Assembly: GCF_012489685.1 (NCBI RefSeq)
Contig: NC_080042.1
Span: 41,530,066-41,594,065 of the forward strand
Direction of reading: 5' to 3'
Source of the DNA: Lotus japonicus
Lineage: Eukaryota > Streptophyta > Magnoliopsida > Fabales > Fabaceae
Length of the DNA stretch: 64,000 nt
Positions 23,216 through 35,500 of this stretch are shown in pieces (within the stretch, counting starts at the first letter, position 1; each line of letters begins with the position of its first letter). A program made the translations under genes and the position numbers. A model generated the notes under the pieces. It was not told where the DNA came from. It searched no databases and saw nothing but the letters and a program-made list of their open reading frames with translations.

Positions 23216-24667
23216 CTAAAATACTGCTTCAAATGCGAGGCGTTCCACATTCGTGGAACCCTTTTTCCATCCAATTTTATAGGCTCCATTTCCGATTTCT
23301 GCAATCACTCTATAAGGTCCACCCCAATTAGGCGAGAGTTTGTTGTGCTTGTTGGGTAACGTCCTTTTCCGGAGCACTAAATCTCCCGCCTTCATGGCTC
23401 TTGGCACAACCTTTGTTGCGAATTTTCGGGCGATCCTTACTTTTCCAGCCTCATTCCTTAAGTGTACCTCCCTTTGTTCCTCAGGCAGCATGATTAGATT
23501 TGCAATCAGATTTTCTCCGTTGTCCGTTTCACTGAACTTGGCTACCCGCCAGCTTTGATTCTCGACTTCTACTGGGAGCATAGCATCAGTTCCATAGGTC
23601 AGACGGTATGGCGTTTCTCCAGTACTTGTCTGTTCAGTTGTGTTGTACGCCCATAACACGCCTGGTAGTTGTTCCGCCCAAAGACCCTTTGCCTCGTCTA
23701 ACTTCTTCTTCAAACCATTTAAAATTACTTTATTAGCTGATTCCGCTTGCCCATTGGTCTGAGGATGCTCTACTGATGCAAACCGCATTTCAATCCCAAA
23801 GTCTGCACAAAACTCTCTTGTCAAATTACTAGTAAATTGAGTCACGTTGTCCATTACCAGCGCCATGGGAACACCAAACCTGCATATTATCCTTTGCCAT
23901 AAAAAATTTCTGATTTTGGCGGCGGTAATGGTTGCCAATGCCTCAGCCTCTATCCACTTAGTGAAGTTATCCACCGCCACAACAATATACTTCATTTGTG
24001 CTTTTGCCACTGGAAATGGACCTAGTATGTCTGTCCCCCACATAGCAAAGGGCCAAGGTGCCATCATGGTTGTCAAGTGTTCTGGCGGAGCTTTATGCAA
24101 ATCAGAGAAAACTTGACCCTTAACGCACTTTTTCACATATTCTAAACAATCCTTTTTTATTGTCGGCCAGTAGAATCCCGCTCTTAGCACTTTTACCGCC
24201 ACTCTTATGTGGCTAGAGCATACTCCCTCATGAACTTCTGCCATGATCCCCTGGGCGTCCTTAGCGTCCACAAATTTGAGTAATGGTGACATTATACCGC
24301 GCCTGTACAATTCATTGCCCACTAATGTGTAGAAGGTGGCCTCCCTGCGTTTCTCTCTTGTGTTTAAATCGTCTTCTCTTGGGGGATTTTGAAGAAATTT
24401 TTTCATGGGCTCCATCCACGAGGATTCCCCCTCTGCTATAGCTTTTACCGCCCTTATCTTTACTTCAACAAGGTCAATACTGGGGCGAGGAAGAGTTTCT
24501 TGAACGACTGTTTGGTAATTACCCAATCGTCCCGTGCTAGCTAACTTTGCCAATACATCTGCCCGCTCATTTTGGCTTCTTGGAATGTGTTCTCTCCTGA
24601 CCTTTTCAATCTCCATCATTAGCCTATGTACAACTTCCAAATATTTAGAAAGTTGTGGGTCCTTCAC
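23216..24667 (-). pseudogene. Element D integrase
   Basis: Open for 483 codons but separated from RNase H by a frameshift near 24690 and a TAG at 24668-24670. It includes the end of the archaeal-type RNase H region (NERADVLAKLAS), then the integrase zinc domain, in which the second Cys pair reads CVKGQ instead of C-x-x-C. The core has WGTDILGPF, VMDNVTQF and QTNGQAESANK, and the C-terminal domain includes LSPNWGGPYRV. One zinc ligand is lost, so function is doubtful even apart from the upstream breaks. The stop at 23216 leaves about 100 bp before element B. Confidence 0.9.
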
Positions 24668-24696
24668 CTAGTACTCTCCTTTCACTTGTTTAACTA

Positions 24697-27018
24697 CTAA
24701 CTGCGAGTCGCCTTGCGAACTCCTAACTCAACGACGACCAATAAGCCGGCAATCAGTGCTTCATACTCGGCTTGGTTGTTGCTTGCCCTGAATTCAAATT
24801 TCAAAGATTGCTCGATCACCATCTTATCCGGGCTTTCAATCGTTATTCCCACCCCACTTTCTTTGTCATTGGAAGAACCATCAACAGACAAAATCCATTC
24901 TCGAAACTCACTCTCGCCATTGGTAGGCGTCATTTCTGCCACAAAGTCAATCAAACTTTGGATGGTTATAGTTCCTCTTGGCTCGTACTGGATGTCGTAT
25001 TCAGACAATTCTACTGACCAACTGACTAACCGCCCTGACAGGTCCGGTTTTTGTAGTACTTGCCTCAGTGGAATATCAGTTTTGACTTTCACCTGGAAAC
25101 TTTGAAAATATGGCCGGAGGCGTCTGGTCATTTTCAGAATTGCCAAAGCAGCCTTTTCGATTTTTTGATATCGCAATTCAGCGCCTTGCAAGGTATGACT
25201 GACGAAATAAATGATCTTGTATTTTTTCTCCTCCTCTTGAAGCAAGACTGTGCTAACAGCTTTGTCTGTGACCGCCAGGTAGAGGATTAAAGGAATATTC
25301 GGTGTATGCTTGGATAATACTGGTGGCGTGGCCAACAACTTTTTTAACTCGGTAAAAGCTTGTTCACATGCTTCTGTCCATTGAAAAGTTGAGTTCTTTT
25401 TTAAGCATGTGAAGAATGGGGCCGCTCTATCGCCCGCCACTGGTAAAAAACGAGCTAAAGCCGCCAAACGTCTTGTTAATCGCTGCACTTCCTTGATATT
25501 GACCGGACTCTTCATTTCCAGAATCGCCTTGCATTTATCCTGGTTCACTTCTATTCCTCTTGATGTTATCATGAACCCTAAAAAATTTCCCCCTTGAATC
25601 CCAAAGGAACATTTTTCAAGATTCAACTTCATGTTGTATTTTCTTAATTGAGCGAATGCTTCTTTTAGATCTTCACTATGTTCGCCCGCCCTGGTTGATT
25701 TAACAATCATGTCATCGACATACACTTCCATGTTCCTCCCCACTGGGTTTGTAAAATTTTTGTCCATCGGGCGCTGGTAAGTGGCGCCCACATTTTTCAA
25801 GCCAAAAGGCATGGTTTTGTAGCAGTAGTTAGCCTAGTTGGTCATGAACGCCGTGCTTTCCTCATCTGGTGGATGCATCATGATTTGATTATACCCGGAA
25901 TAGGCGTCGATGAGGCTCAGAAGCTCATTTCCAGAAGCCCCGTCCACCAACTTATCAACATTGGGGAGGGGATAAGAATCTTTTGGGCACACTTTAGTAA
26001 GATTTGTGTAATCCGTACACATTCTCCACTTCCCATTAGCTTTTTTGACCATTACTACATTGGCGAGCCATGTAGGATACTGTACTTCACGAATAAATTG
26101 AGCTTTAATCAATTTATCGGTTTCTACTTGCACCGCCTTATCCTTTTCTTCACTCATTCGCTGCCTTGTCTGCATGACTGGTTTTGCTCCTGCTCGTATA
26201 ACTAACTTGTGAGTGATTATACTAGGATCAATTCCCGGTACATCATTAATCGTCCAAGCAAATAGATCCAAGTTATCACCCAAGAGGGCGAGCAACCGTT
26301 TCTCTTGATCTTTTGACAAGCCACTGCCGATCTTTAATACCTTATCCTTGACTTACGCGGATTTAGTTTCTTCCAAGGGCTGCGGGCGGAAATCGTCAAC
26401 ATCGTCTCTTGGGCCCAGAGTAAACCCTTCCTGAGGGAAAATTTATGTAATTCGATGACTCTCCTTGGTGGCCATTCTCCCATAGAGAGCCACACTCCTA
26501 AGATAGCATTCCCTTGCGGCATTCTGATCCACACGCAAAACTCCAATTTTCTAGTTGCACGCCGGATACTTTATGGTTAAGTGGGTGGTTGATATTACAG
26601 CACATAACTTGTTGAGAGTGTCTTGCCCCTGGAGGGCGTTATAATTTGCACGACATGCTAATACCAAATAGTTGACTTGAAATTTTTTGACAAATTCCCC
26701 TTCTCCAAAAGCAATTGGAATTTCCACATAGCCTCGCACATTGACACGATCACCAGTGAATCCAACCAGAGTTCCTGAATATGGTTTGAGATCTGATTCT
26801 TTTAGACCCAGGCGATCGAATGCGTCACTATAAATAATGTCAGCCGAGGATCCCTGGTCCAAAAATACTTTCTTTGTTTTGTAATTGTTAACTCTGATTG
26901 TTACCACTATCGGATCATTGTCATGTGGGATTACATGAGCAAAATCTTGAGGCGAGAATGTGATCGGTGAGTGATTCAACCAACATGCTCCTTCATATGC
27001 CTCGTGCACCGAGTGCAC
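24697..27018 (-). pseudogene. Element D protease, RT and two RNase H domains
   Basis: The first part (27018-26551) is the aspartic protease with FLDQGSSADIIY. In the same frame follow stops at 26551-26553, 26443-26445 and 26353-26355, then RT from about 26319 (VMVKKANGKWRMCTDYTNL, SLIDAYSGYNQI), a TAG at 25834-25836, and RT continues with YVDDMIVKS. Next come a degenerate gypsy-type RNase H (LYLAVTDKAVSTVLLQ) and a second, archaeal-type RNase H with SVDGSSN and NNQAEYEAL (about 24890-24750). The frame is lost near 24697. Two consecutive RNase H domains of this kind identify the Tat clade. Confidence 0.9.
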
Positions 27019-27181
27019 CGCAGCTACTTATCTTTTTCTAGCTTTACTGGAGATCTCGCTGCCACCAAATCCGCCCGCTTTAGATGAGCATTCAACCACA
27101 AGATCGCCTAATTTTTTCACCACTTCCTTGCCTTTTCCTTTCTCACTCTGAGTCATCTTGGCGAGCTCTGGTGTTGACGCA

Positions 27182-29037
27182 TCCTTAAAAAAAATTTGCC
27201 AAATGTCCTGCCTTAATCAATCGATCGATCTCCCGTTGCAGGGTCCAACAGTTGTCGGTGGTGTGCCCTAAAGCTTTGTGGAATTCACACCACCTGTTAG
27301 TATCGACATTAGATGGGGGTCGCCTTGGCGGTGGTGGGTATTGCACAACATTCGTCTGACCCACAGCCCTCAGTATTGTGCTCAAAGGTGCATTTAGTTT
27401 GGTGAGCGGGGCTGCATTTGGTGAGATAGCTGGCTGAATCGCCGGAGTGGGGGAGGCTCCTTGGGAATTCCTGTGCCAGGTGTTGCTTTGAAAACCCGGT
27501 TTGGAATTCTGATATGGGCCAGGTCTTGGCTGGCGTGGAGTGAATGCTGGCCTTGCGTCTTTTCCCGCCTTGGGCTTTTATGATGGAACAGTGCCTGGCT
27601 AGGCACCTTTTCTCCAATCTTCTCTTTCCTTCTTGTTTTGATCATCTTGCTCTATCAAGATAAATTCCTGAACTCTGGCTCGTAAGTTCCACCTGTTAGT
27701 ATCGACATTAGATGGGGGTCGCCTTGGCGGTGGTGGGTATTGCACAACATTCGTCTGACCCACAACCCTCAGTATTGTGCTCAAAGGTGCATTTAGTTTG
27801 GTGAGCGGGGCTGCATTTGGTGAGGTAGCTGGCTGAATCGCCGGAGTGGGGGAGGCTCCTTGGGAATTCCTGTGCCAGATGTTGCTTTGAAAACCCGGTT
27901 TGGAATTCTGATATGGGCCAGGTCTTGGCTGGAGTGGAGTGAATGCTGGCCTTGCGTCTTTTCCCGCCTTGGGCTTTTATGATGGAACAGTGCCTGGCTG
28001 GGCACCTTTTCTCCAATCTTCTCTTTCCTTCTTGTTTTGATCATCTTGCTCTATCAAGATAAATTCCTGAACTCTGGCTCGTAAGTCCATCATATCGCGC
28101 GCCGGGCGCCTTGTCAAATCACGCTTCAATGGTCCTGCACGAAGTCCATTTTTGAAGGATGCCACACACACATCGGGGCTATCCTCCTCCAGCTGAACTG
28201 CTATCTTGTTGAATCTCGCCATGTATGTTTTAAGTTTCTCACCCGGTTGTTGATGTATATTGATTATATCAAAGATAGTTGCTTTTGTGGTCTTGTTGGC
28301 TGAGAATTGAGTTAAGAATTTAGTAGATAAATCGGTGAAATTATCGATTGAGAAAGGTGGCTACTTAATAAACCATTGCATCGCCATGCCCTTAAATGTT
28401 GATGGTAACAATCTATCTACATTTCACCGCATCTGTCGCCCCGCCAATGACCATTTTGGTGTTTTAAGTACCTCAAATGCTCCATGGGATGAGAGTCGCC
28501 GGAATAGGCGTCCAATGTCATGCAGATGCTCGGGTATTTCAACCGCAGTGACAGCGGGTACGAAAGGTTGGAATTCAACTACATCCTCAGCCTCCAGACG
28601 TTGTCCACGCTTGAAATCTCTCATTTGGTTCAAATACTCCACCTGAGCTTGCAAAAGTTCATTCTGGCGTTGAACATTTTGCAAAGTATCCAGCATATGC
28701 TTTAAGCGAATGGCGTGATACCTATTATCTCCTCTTGTTCTTTCACAGGGTTGTTGGCTCTTAAGTCATCCAGATTGATGTGTACAGGCGTCACTGGCCG
28801 CCTCCGTACACCTAGATCTGACTTAGCCAGCAGAGCTGAAGGTTTGCATGGGGTTGGTTTTGTTGCTAGTGACGATTGTGACGGCGCCACCGAGTGAACA
28901 CCCTCCGAGGAAGCCTCCTGCTCTGGTTCAGAATGTATGACATGGTTATCATCTCGATCGCCGCGTCGGCCGTGTCGACCTCCACCTCTACGACGGAAGT
29001 CACGAGGGCCTACACTACATGAACGAGTCTCCATCAA
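27182..29037 (-). pseudogene. Element D gag, with internal duplication
   Basis: Starts MMETRSCSVG at 29037, with Arg/Gly-rich RRRGGGRHGRRGDRD. It continues in shifted frames through LQNVQRQNELLQAQVEYLN and LRAGPLKRDLTRRPARDMMD, ending with the variant knuckle CEFHKALGHTTDNC at about 27280-27240. Frame changes and a TAA after GTVPS interrupt it. A 399-bp stretch is tandemly duplicated (27291-28088). Confidence 0.85.
27291..28088 (-). repeat. 399-bp in-frame tandem duplication in element D gag
   Basis: CCACCTGTTAGTATCGACAT recurs 399 bp apart (about 27291 and 27690), and the two copies stay nearly identical to about 27688 and 28088. 399 is 133 codons, so the gag frame is kept through the join (TNRW followed by NLRARVQEF). 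Confidence 0.92.
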
Positions 29038-29078
29038 CTGTAACTCTCACCTTCTACGTCACGTGTAGATCTAGGTTA

Positions 29079-29097
29079 GAGCCACAGACGGTGCCAA
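29079..29097 (-). other. Primer binding site of element D
   Basis: Minus strand TTGGCACCGTCTGTGGCTC directly follows the LTR end. It is not the iMet type used by elements B and C. The matching tRNA is not identified here. Confidence 0.65.
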
Positions 29098-29503
29098 TGT
29101 TCTGTACTAGGAGTATGTTAAGTAAGACAAGTACACTAAGGAAACCCTAGCAGAGCACAAATATGGACATGATGTAATAAAAAGGAAATATTCTCATTAA
29201 TGATAGCCAAGTTGTCAGATACAAGGTAATAATCTCCCTTTTATAGAGGGTGTGGTCAACATCAAGATTGTACCTATATTTGGGCCTTTACAAGCGAGGC
29301 CCAAATCCCTATGCATATAAGCCAAACACAAAAGAATCTTATAGCTGGCAGATGGGACCCCAGGTAAAACGATAGACCTTCAGACCTTCCATCGTCGCCC
29401 GTGACCTTTGCCAGACTGACACGTCGCCATATGAGTGTAATGGGCGGGAATCGTATAAAGGATGTCCCGCTCAATCCACTAAAAGTATTTATTGAAATCA
29501 ACA
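29098..29503 (-). repeat. Element D 5' LTR, 406 bp
   Basis: Plus-strand termini TGTTCTG...AATCAACA. The left edge meets the PBS and the right edge meets satellite. A minus-strand TATAAAAGG box is at 29237-29245. Confidence 0.85.
29237..29245 (-). promoter_or_regulatory. TATA box of element D LTR
   Basis: TATAAAAGG on the minus strand, about 140 bp before the LTR end next to the PBS. Confidence 0.65.
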
Positions 29504-32500
29504 CACTTGCCTCTCATTCATTAAACAATATACTGTGTTTAAACTTCAGTTGGGCCACAAAGATGATTTTGATTGTTTGAGAGGAACATATCCAATCAAA
29601 AGCTACATTTAGGACTCTTATCCTGTTCTACATCACAACTTTTTTATTTCAGCTTCTCCATCTCTAATATGTTTTTATTGTGCTCAACACACTCGTCGCT
29701 CATTCATTGAACAATATATTGGGTTTAAACTTCAGTTGGGCCACAGACATGATTTTGATTGTTATGGAGGAAAGTATCGAATCAAAAACACGATTAAGAC
29801 CTCTAAATCCCTTTCTACATCTCAACTTCTTTCTGTCAACTTCTCCATCTCTAATATGTTTTTATTGTGCTCAACACACTCGTATCCCATTCATTGAACA
29901 ATATATTGGGTTTAAACTTCAGTTGGGCCACAGACATGATTTTGATTGTTATGGAGGAAAGTATCTAATCAAAAGCTCGATTAAGACCTCTAAATCCCTT
30001 TCTACTTCTCAACTTCTTTCTGTCAACTTCTCCATCTCTAATATGTTTTTATTGTGCTCAATACACTCGTCTCTCATTCATTGAACAATATATTGGGTTT
30101 AAACTTCAGTTGGGCCACAGACATGATTTTGATTGTTATGAAGGAAAGTATCGAATCAAAAGCTCGATTGAGACCTTTAAATCCTTTTCTACTTCTCAAC
30201 TTCTTTCTGTCAACTTCTCAAGGTGTGTTATGTTTTTATTCCGCTCTACACACTCGTCTCTCATTCATTAGAGGAATATCTTGAGTTTAATCTCGAGTTT
30301 TGCCAAAGAGAAGATTTTGATAGAGTCATGGAGGAATATATCTGCTTAAAAGCTCCATTAAGGCCTCTTTATCCCTTTCTACATCTCAGCCTCTTTTTGT
30401 CAAGTTCTCCATTTGTAGTAAGTTTTTATTGAGCTCTACACACTCATCTCTCATTCATTGAACAATATATTGTGTTTAAACTTCAGTTGGGCCACAAAGA
30501 TGATTTTGATTGTTAGGGAGGAACATATTCAATCAAATGCTCCATTTAGGACTCTTTATCCTTTTCTACATCTCAACTTCTTTCTGCCACTTCTCCATTT
30601 ACAATAAGTTTTTATTGAGCTCAACACACTCGTCTCTCATTCATTGAACAATATATTGTGTTTAAACTTCAGTTGGGCCAAAGAGAAGATTTAATTGTCA
30701 AGGAGGAACGTATCCACTCAAAAGCTCCATCAAGGCCTCTTTATCCCTTTCTACATCTCAACTTTTTTTAGTCAACTTCCCCATTCCTCATAAGTTTTTA
30801 TTGAGCTCAACACACTCGTCTCTCATTCATTGAACAATATATTGTGTTTAAACTTCAGTTAGGCCACAAAGATGATTTTGATTGTTAGGGAGGAACATAT
30901 CCAATCAAATGCTCCATTTTAGACTCTTTATCCTTTTCTACATGTCAAATTCTTTCTTCCACTTCTCCATTTACAATAAGTTTTTATTGACCGCAACACA
31001 CTTGTCTCTCATTCATTAAACAATATATTGTGTTTAAACTTCAGTTGGGCCAAAAGATGATTTTGATTGTTTGAGAGGAACATATCCAATCAAATGCTAC
31101 ATTTAGGACTCTTATCCTATTCTAGATCACAACTTTTTTATTTCCACTTCTCCATCTCTAATATGTTTTTATTGTGCTCATCACACTCGTCTCTCATTCA
31201 TTGAACAATATATTGGGTTTGAACTTCAGTTGGGCCATAGACATAATTTAGATAGATATGGAGGAAACTATCGAATCAAAAGCTCGATTAAGACCTCTAA
31301 ATCCCTTTCTACTTCTCATCTTCTTTCTGTCAATTTCTCCAGGTGTGTTAAGTTTTTATTGCGCTCTACACACTCGTCTCTCATTCATTGGAGGAATATC
31401 TTGAGTTTAATCTCGAGTTGTGCCAAAGAGAAGATTTTGATTGTTAGGGAGAAACTTATCCAGTCAAAAGCTCTATTAAGGCCTCTCTATCCCTTTCCAC
31501 ATCTCAGCTTCTATCTGTCATGTTCTCCATTTTTAGTAAGTTTTTATCGAGCTCTACACATTCGTATCCCATTCATTGGAGGAATATCTTGAGTTAAACT
31601 TCGGTTGGGCCAAAGAGAAGATTTAATTGTTATGGAGGAACGTATCCACTCAAAAGCTCCATCAAGCCCTCTTATCCCTTACAACATCTCAATTTCTTTT
31701 AGTCAACTTCTCCATTTCTCATAAGTTTTTATTGAGCTCAACAGAATCGTCTCTAATTCATTGAACAAAATATATTGGGTTTAAACTTAAGTTGGGCCAC
31801 AGACATGATTTTGATTTGGAGGAAAGTTTTAAATCAAAAGCTCCATTAAGACCTCTAAATCCCTTTCTACATGTCAACTTCTTTCTTTCAACTTCTCCAG
31901 TTGTGTTAAGTTTTTTTTGATCTCTACACACTCGCCTCTCATTCATTGGTGGAATATCTTGAGTTTAATCTCGAGTTATGCCAAAGAGAAGATTTTGATA
32001 GATATGGAGGAATATATCTTCTTAAAAGCTCCATTAAGGCCTCTTTATCCCTTTCTGCATCTCAGCTTCTTTCTGTCAAGTTCTCCTTTTGTAGTAAGTT
32101 TTTATTGAGCTCTAGACACTCTTTTCTCATTCATTGGAGGAATATCTTGATTTTAAACTTCATTTTTGCAAAAGAGAAAGTTTTGATTGTTAGGGAGGAC
32201 ATTATCCAGTCACAAGCTCTATTAAAGCCTCTCTATCCCTTTCCACATCTCAGCTTCTTTCTGTCAAATTCTCCATTTTTAGTAAGTTTTTATCGAGCTC
32301 TACACCTTCGTCTCTCATTCATTGGAGGAATATCTGGAGTTTAAACTTCGGTTGGGCCAAAGAGAAGATTTAATTGTTATGGAGGAACGTATCCACTCAA
32401 AAGCTCAATCAAGCGCTCTTATCCCTTTCAACATCTCAACTTCTTTTAGTCAAATTCTCCACATCTCATAAGTTTTTATTGAGCTCAACACACTCGTCTC

Positions 32501-35500
32501 TCATTCGTTGAACAATATATTGTGTTTAAACTTCAGTTGGGCCTTAAAGATGATTTTAATTCTTAGGGAGGAACATATCCAACCAAATGCTCCATTTTGG
32601 ACTCTTTATCCTTTTCTACATCTCAACTTTTTTATTTCCACTTCTCCATCTCCAATATGTTTTTATTGTGCTCAACACACTCGTCTCTCATTCATTGAAC
32701 AATATATTGGGTTTAAACTTCAGTTGGGCCACACACATAATTTAGATTGATATGGATGAAAGTATCGAATCAAAAGCTCGATTAAGACCTCTAAATCCCT
32801 TTCTACTTCTCATCTTCTTTCTGTCAACTTCTCCGGGTGTGTTAAGTTTTTATTAAGCTCTACACACTCATCTCTCATTCATTGGAGGAATATCTTGAGT
32901 TTAATCTCGAGTCGTGCCAAAGAGAAGATTTTGATTGTTAGGGAGAAAGTTATCCAGTCAAAAGCTCTATTAAGGCCTCTCTATCCCTTTCCACATCTCA
33001 GCTTCTATCTGTCAAGTTCTCCATTTTTAGTATGTTTTTATCGAGCTCTTCACATTCGCCTCTCATTCATTGGAGGAATATCTTGAGTTTAAACTTCAGT
33101 TGGGCCAAAGAGAAGATTTAATTGTTATGGAGGAACGTATCCACTCAAAAGCTCCATCAAGCCCTCTTATCCCTTTCAACATCTCAACTTCTTTTAGTCA
33201 ACTTCTCCATTTCTCATGAGTTTTTATTAAGCTCAACAGAATCGTCTCTATTTCATTGAACAATATATTGGGTTTAAACTTTAGTTGGGCCACATACATG
33301 ATTTTGATTGTTATAGAGGAAAGTATCGAATCAAAAGCTCCATTAAGACCTCTAAATCCTTTTCTACTTCTCATCTTCTTTCTGTCAACTTCTCCGGGTG
33401 TGTTAAGTTTTTATTGAGCTCTACACACTCGTCTCTCATTCATTGCAGGAATATCTTGAGTTTAATCTCGAGTTTTGCGAAAGAGAAGATTTTGATAGTT
33501 ATGAAGGAATATATCTGCTTAAAAGCTCCATTAAGGCCTCTTTATCCCTTTCTGCATTTCAGCTTCTTTCTGTCAAGTTCTCCATTTGTAGTAAGTTTTT
33601 ATTGAGCTCTACACACTCTTTTCTCATTCATCGGAGGAATATCTTGATTTTAAACTTCATTTTTGCTAAAGAGAAGATTTTGATTGTTTGGGAGGAACTT
33701 ATCCAGTCACAAGCTCTTTTAAAGCCCCTCTATCCCTTTCCACATCTCAGCTTCTTTCTGTCAAGTCCTCCATTTTTAGTAAGTTTTTATCGAGCTCTAC
33801 ACCTTCGTCTCTCATTCATTGGAGGAATATCTTGAGTTTAAACTTCGGTTGGGCCAAAGAGAAGATTTAATTGTTATGGAGGAACGTATCCACTCAAAAG
33901 CTCCATCAAGCCCTCTTATCCCTTTCAACAACTCAACTTCTTTTAGTCAACTTCTCCATTTCTCATAAGTTCTTATTGAGCTCAACACACTCATCTCTCA
34001 TTCATTGAACAATATATTGTGTTTCAACTTCAGTTGGGCCACAAAGATGATTTTGATTGTTAGGGAGGAACATACCCAATCAAATGCTACATTTAGGACT
34101 CTTATCCTGTTCTACATCTCAACTTTTTTATTTCCACTTCTCCATCTCTAATATGTTTTTATTGTGCTCAACACACTCGTCTCTCATTCATTGAACAATA
34201 TATTGGGTTTAAACTTCAGTTGGGCCACAGACATAATTTAGATTGATATGGAGGAAAGTATCGAATCAAAAGCTCGATTAAGACCTCTAAATCCCTTTCT
34301 ACTTCTCATCTTCTTTCTGTCAACTTCTCCGGGTGTGTTAAGTTTTTATTGCGCTCTACATACTCGTCTCTCATTCATTGGAGGAATATCTTGAGTTTAA
34401 TCTCGAGTCGTGCCAAAGAGAAGATTTTGATTGTTTGGGAGAAACTTATCCAGTCAAAAGCTCTATTAAGGCCTCTCTATCGCTTTCCACATCTCAGCTT
34501 CTATCTGTCAAGTTCTCCATTTTTAGTAAGTTTTTATCGAGCTCTACACATTCGTCTCTCATTCATTGGAGGAATATCTTGAGTTTAAACTTCTGTTAGG
34601 CCAAAGAGAAGATTTAATTGTTATGGAGGAACGTATCCACTCAAAAGCTCCATCAAGCCCTCTTATCCCTTTCAACATCTCAACTTCTTTTATTTAACTT
34701 CTCCATTTCTCATGAGTTGTTATTAAGCTCAACAGAATCGTCTCTAATTCAGTGAACAATATATTGGAATTAAACTTTAGTTGGGCCACAGACATGATTT
34801 TGATTGTTATGGAGGAAAGCATCGAATCAAAAGCTCCATTAAGACCTCTAAATCCCTTTCTACTTCTCATCTTCTTTCTGTCAACTTCTCCGGGTGTGTT
34901 AAGTTTTTATTGCACTCTACACACTCGTCTCTCATTCATTGGAGGAATATCTTGAGTTTAATCTCGAGTTTTGCCAAAGAGAAGATTTTGATTGTTAGCG
35001 AGAAAGTTATCCAGTCAAAAGCTCTATTAAGGCCTCTCTATCCCTTTCCACATCTCAGCTTCTATCTGTCAAGTTCTCCATTTTTAGTATGTTTTTATCG
35101 AGCTCTACACACTATTTTCTCATTCATTGGAGGAATTTCTTGATTTTAAACTTCATTTTTGCTAAAGAGAAGATTTTGATTGTTAGGGAGGAACTTATCC
35201 AGTCACAAGCTCTATTAAAGCCTCTCTATCCCTTTCCACATCTCAGCTTCTTTCTGTCAAGTTCTCCATTTTTAGTAAGTTTTTATCGAGCTCTACACCT
35301 TCTTCTCTCATTCTTTGGAGGAATATCTTGAGTTTAAACTTCGGTTGGGCCAAAGAGAAGATTTAATTGTTATGGAGGAACGTATCCACTCAAAAGCTCC
35401 ATCAAGCGCTCTTATCCCTTTCAACATCTCAACTTCGTTTAGTCAACTTCTCCATTTCTCATAAGTTTTTATTGAGCTCAACACACTCGTCTCTCATTCG

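Larger units (their letters stand above)
23115..29503 (-). mobile_element. Element D: Tat-clade (Retand/Ogre-type) retrotransposon, 3' end off-window
   Basis: Minus-strand order: LTR 29498-side (29098-29503), PBS, gag, protease, RT, RNase H, a second archaeal-type RNase H, integrase. The double RNase H is diagnostic of the Tat group. The right LTR ends in CAACA and abuts satellite. The left side ends about 100 bp past the integrase stop, where element B inserted, so the other LTR must lie left of the window. Many stops and frameshifts make this the oldest member of the nest. Confidence 0.88.
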
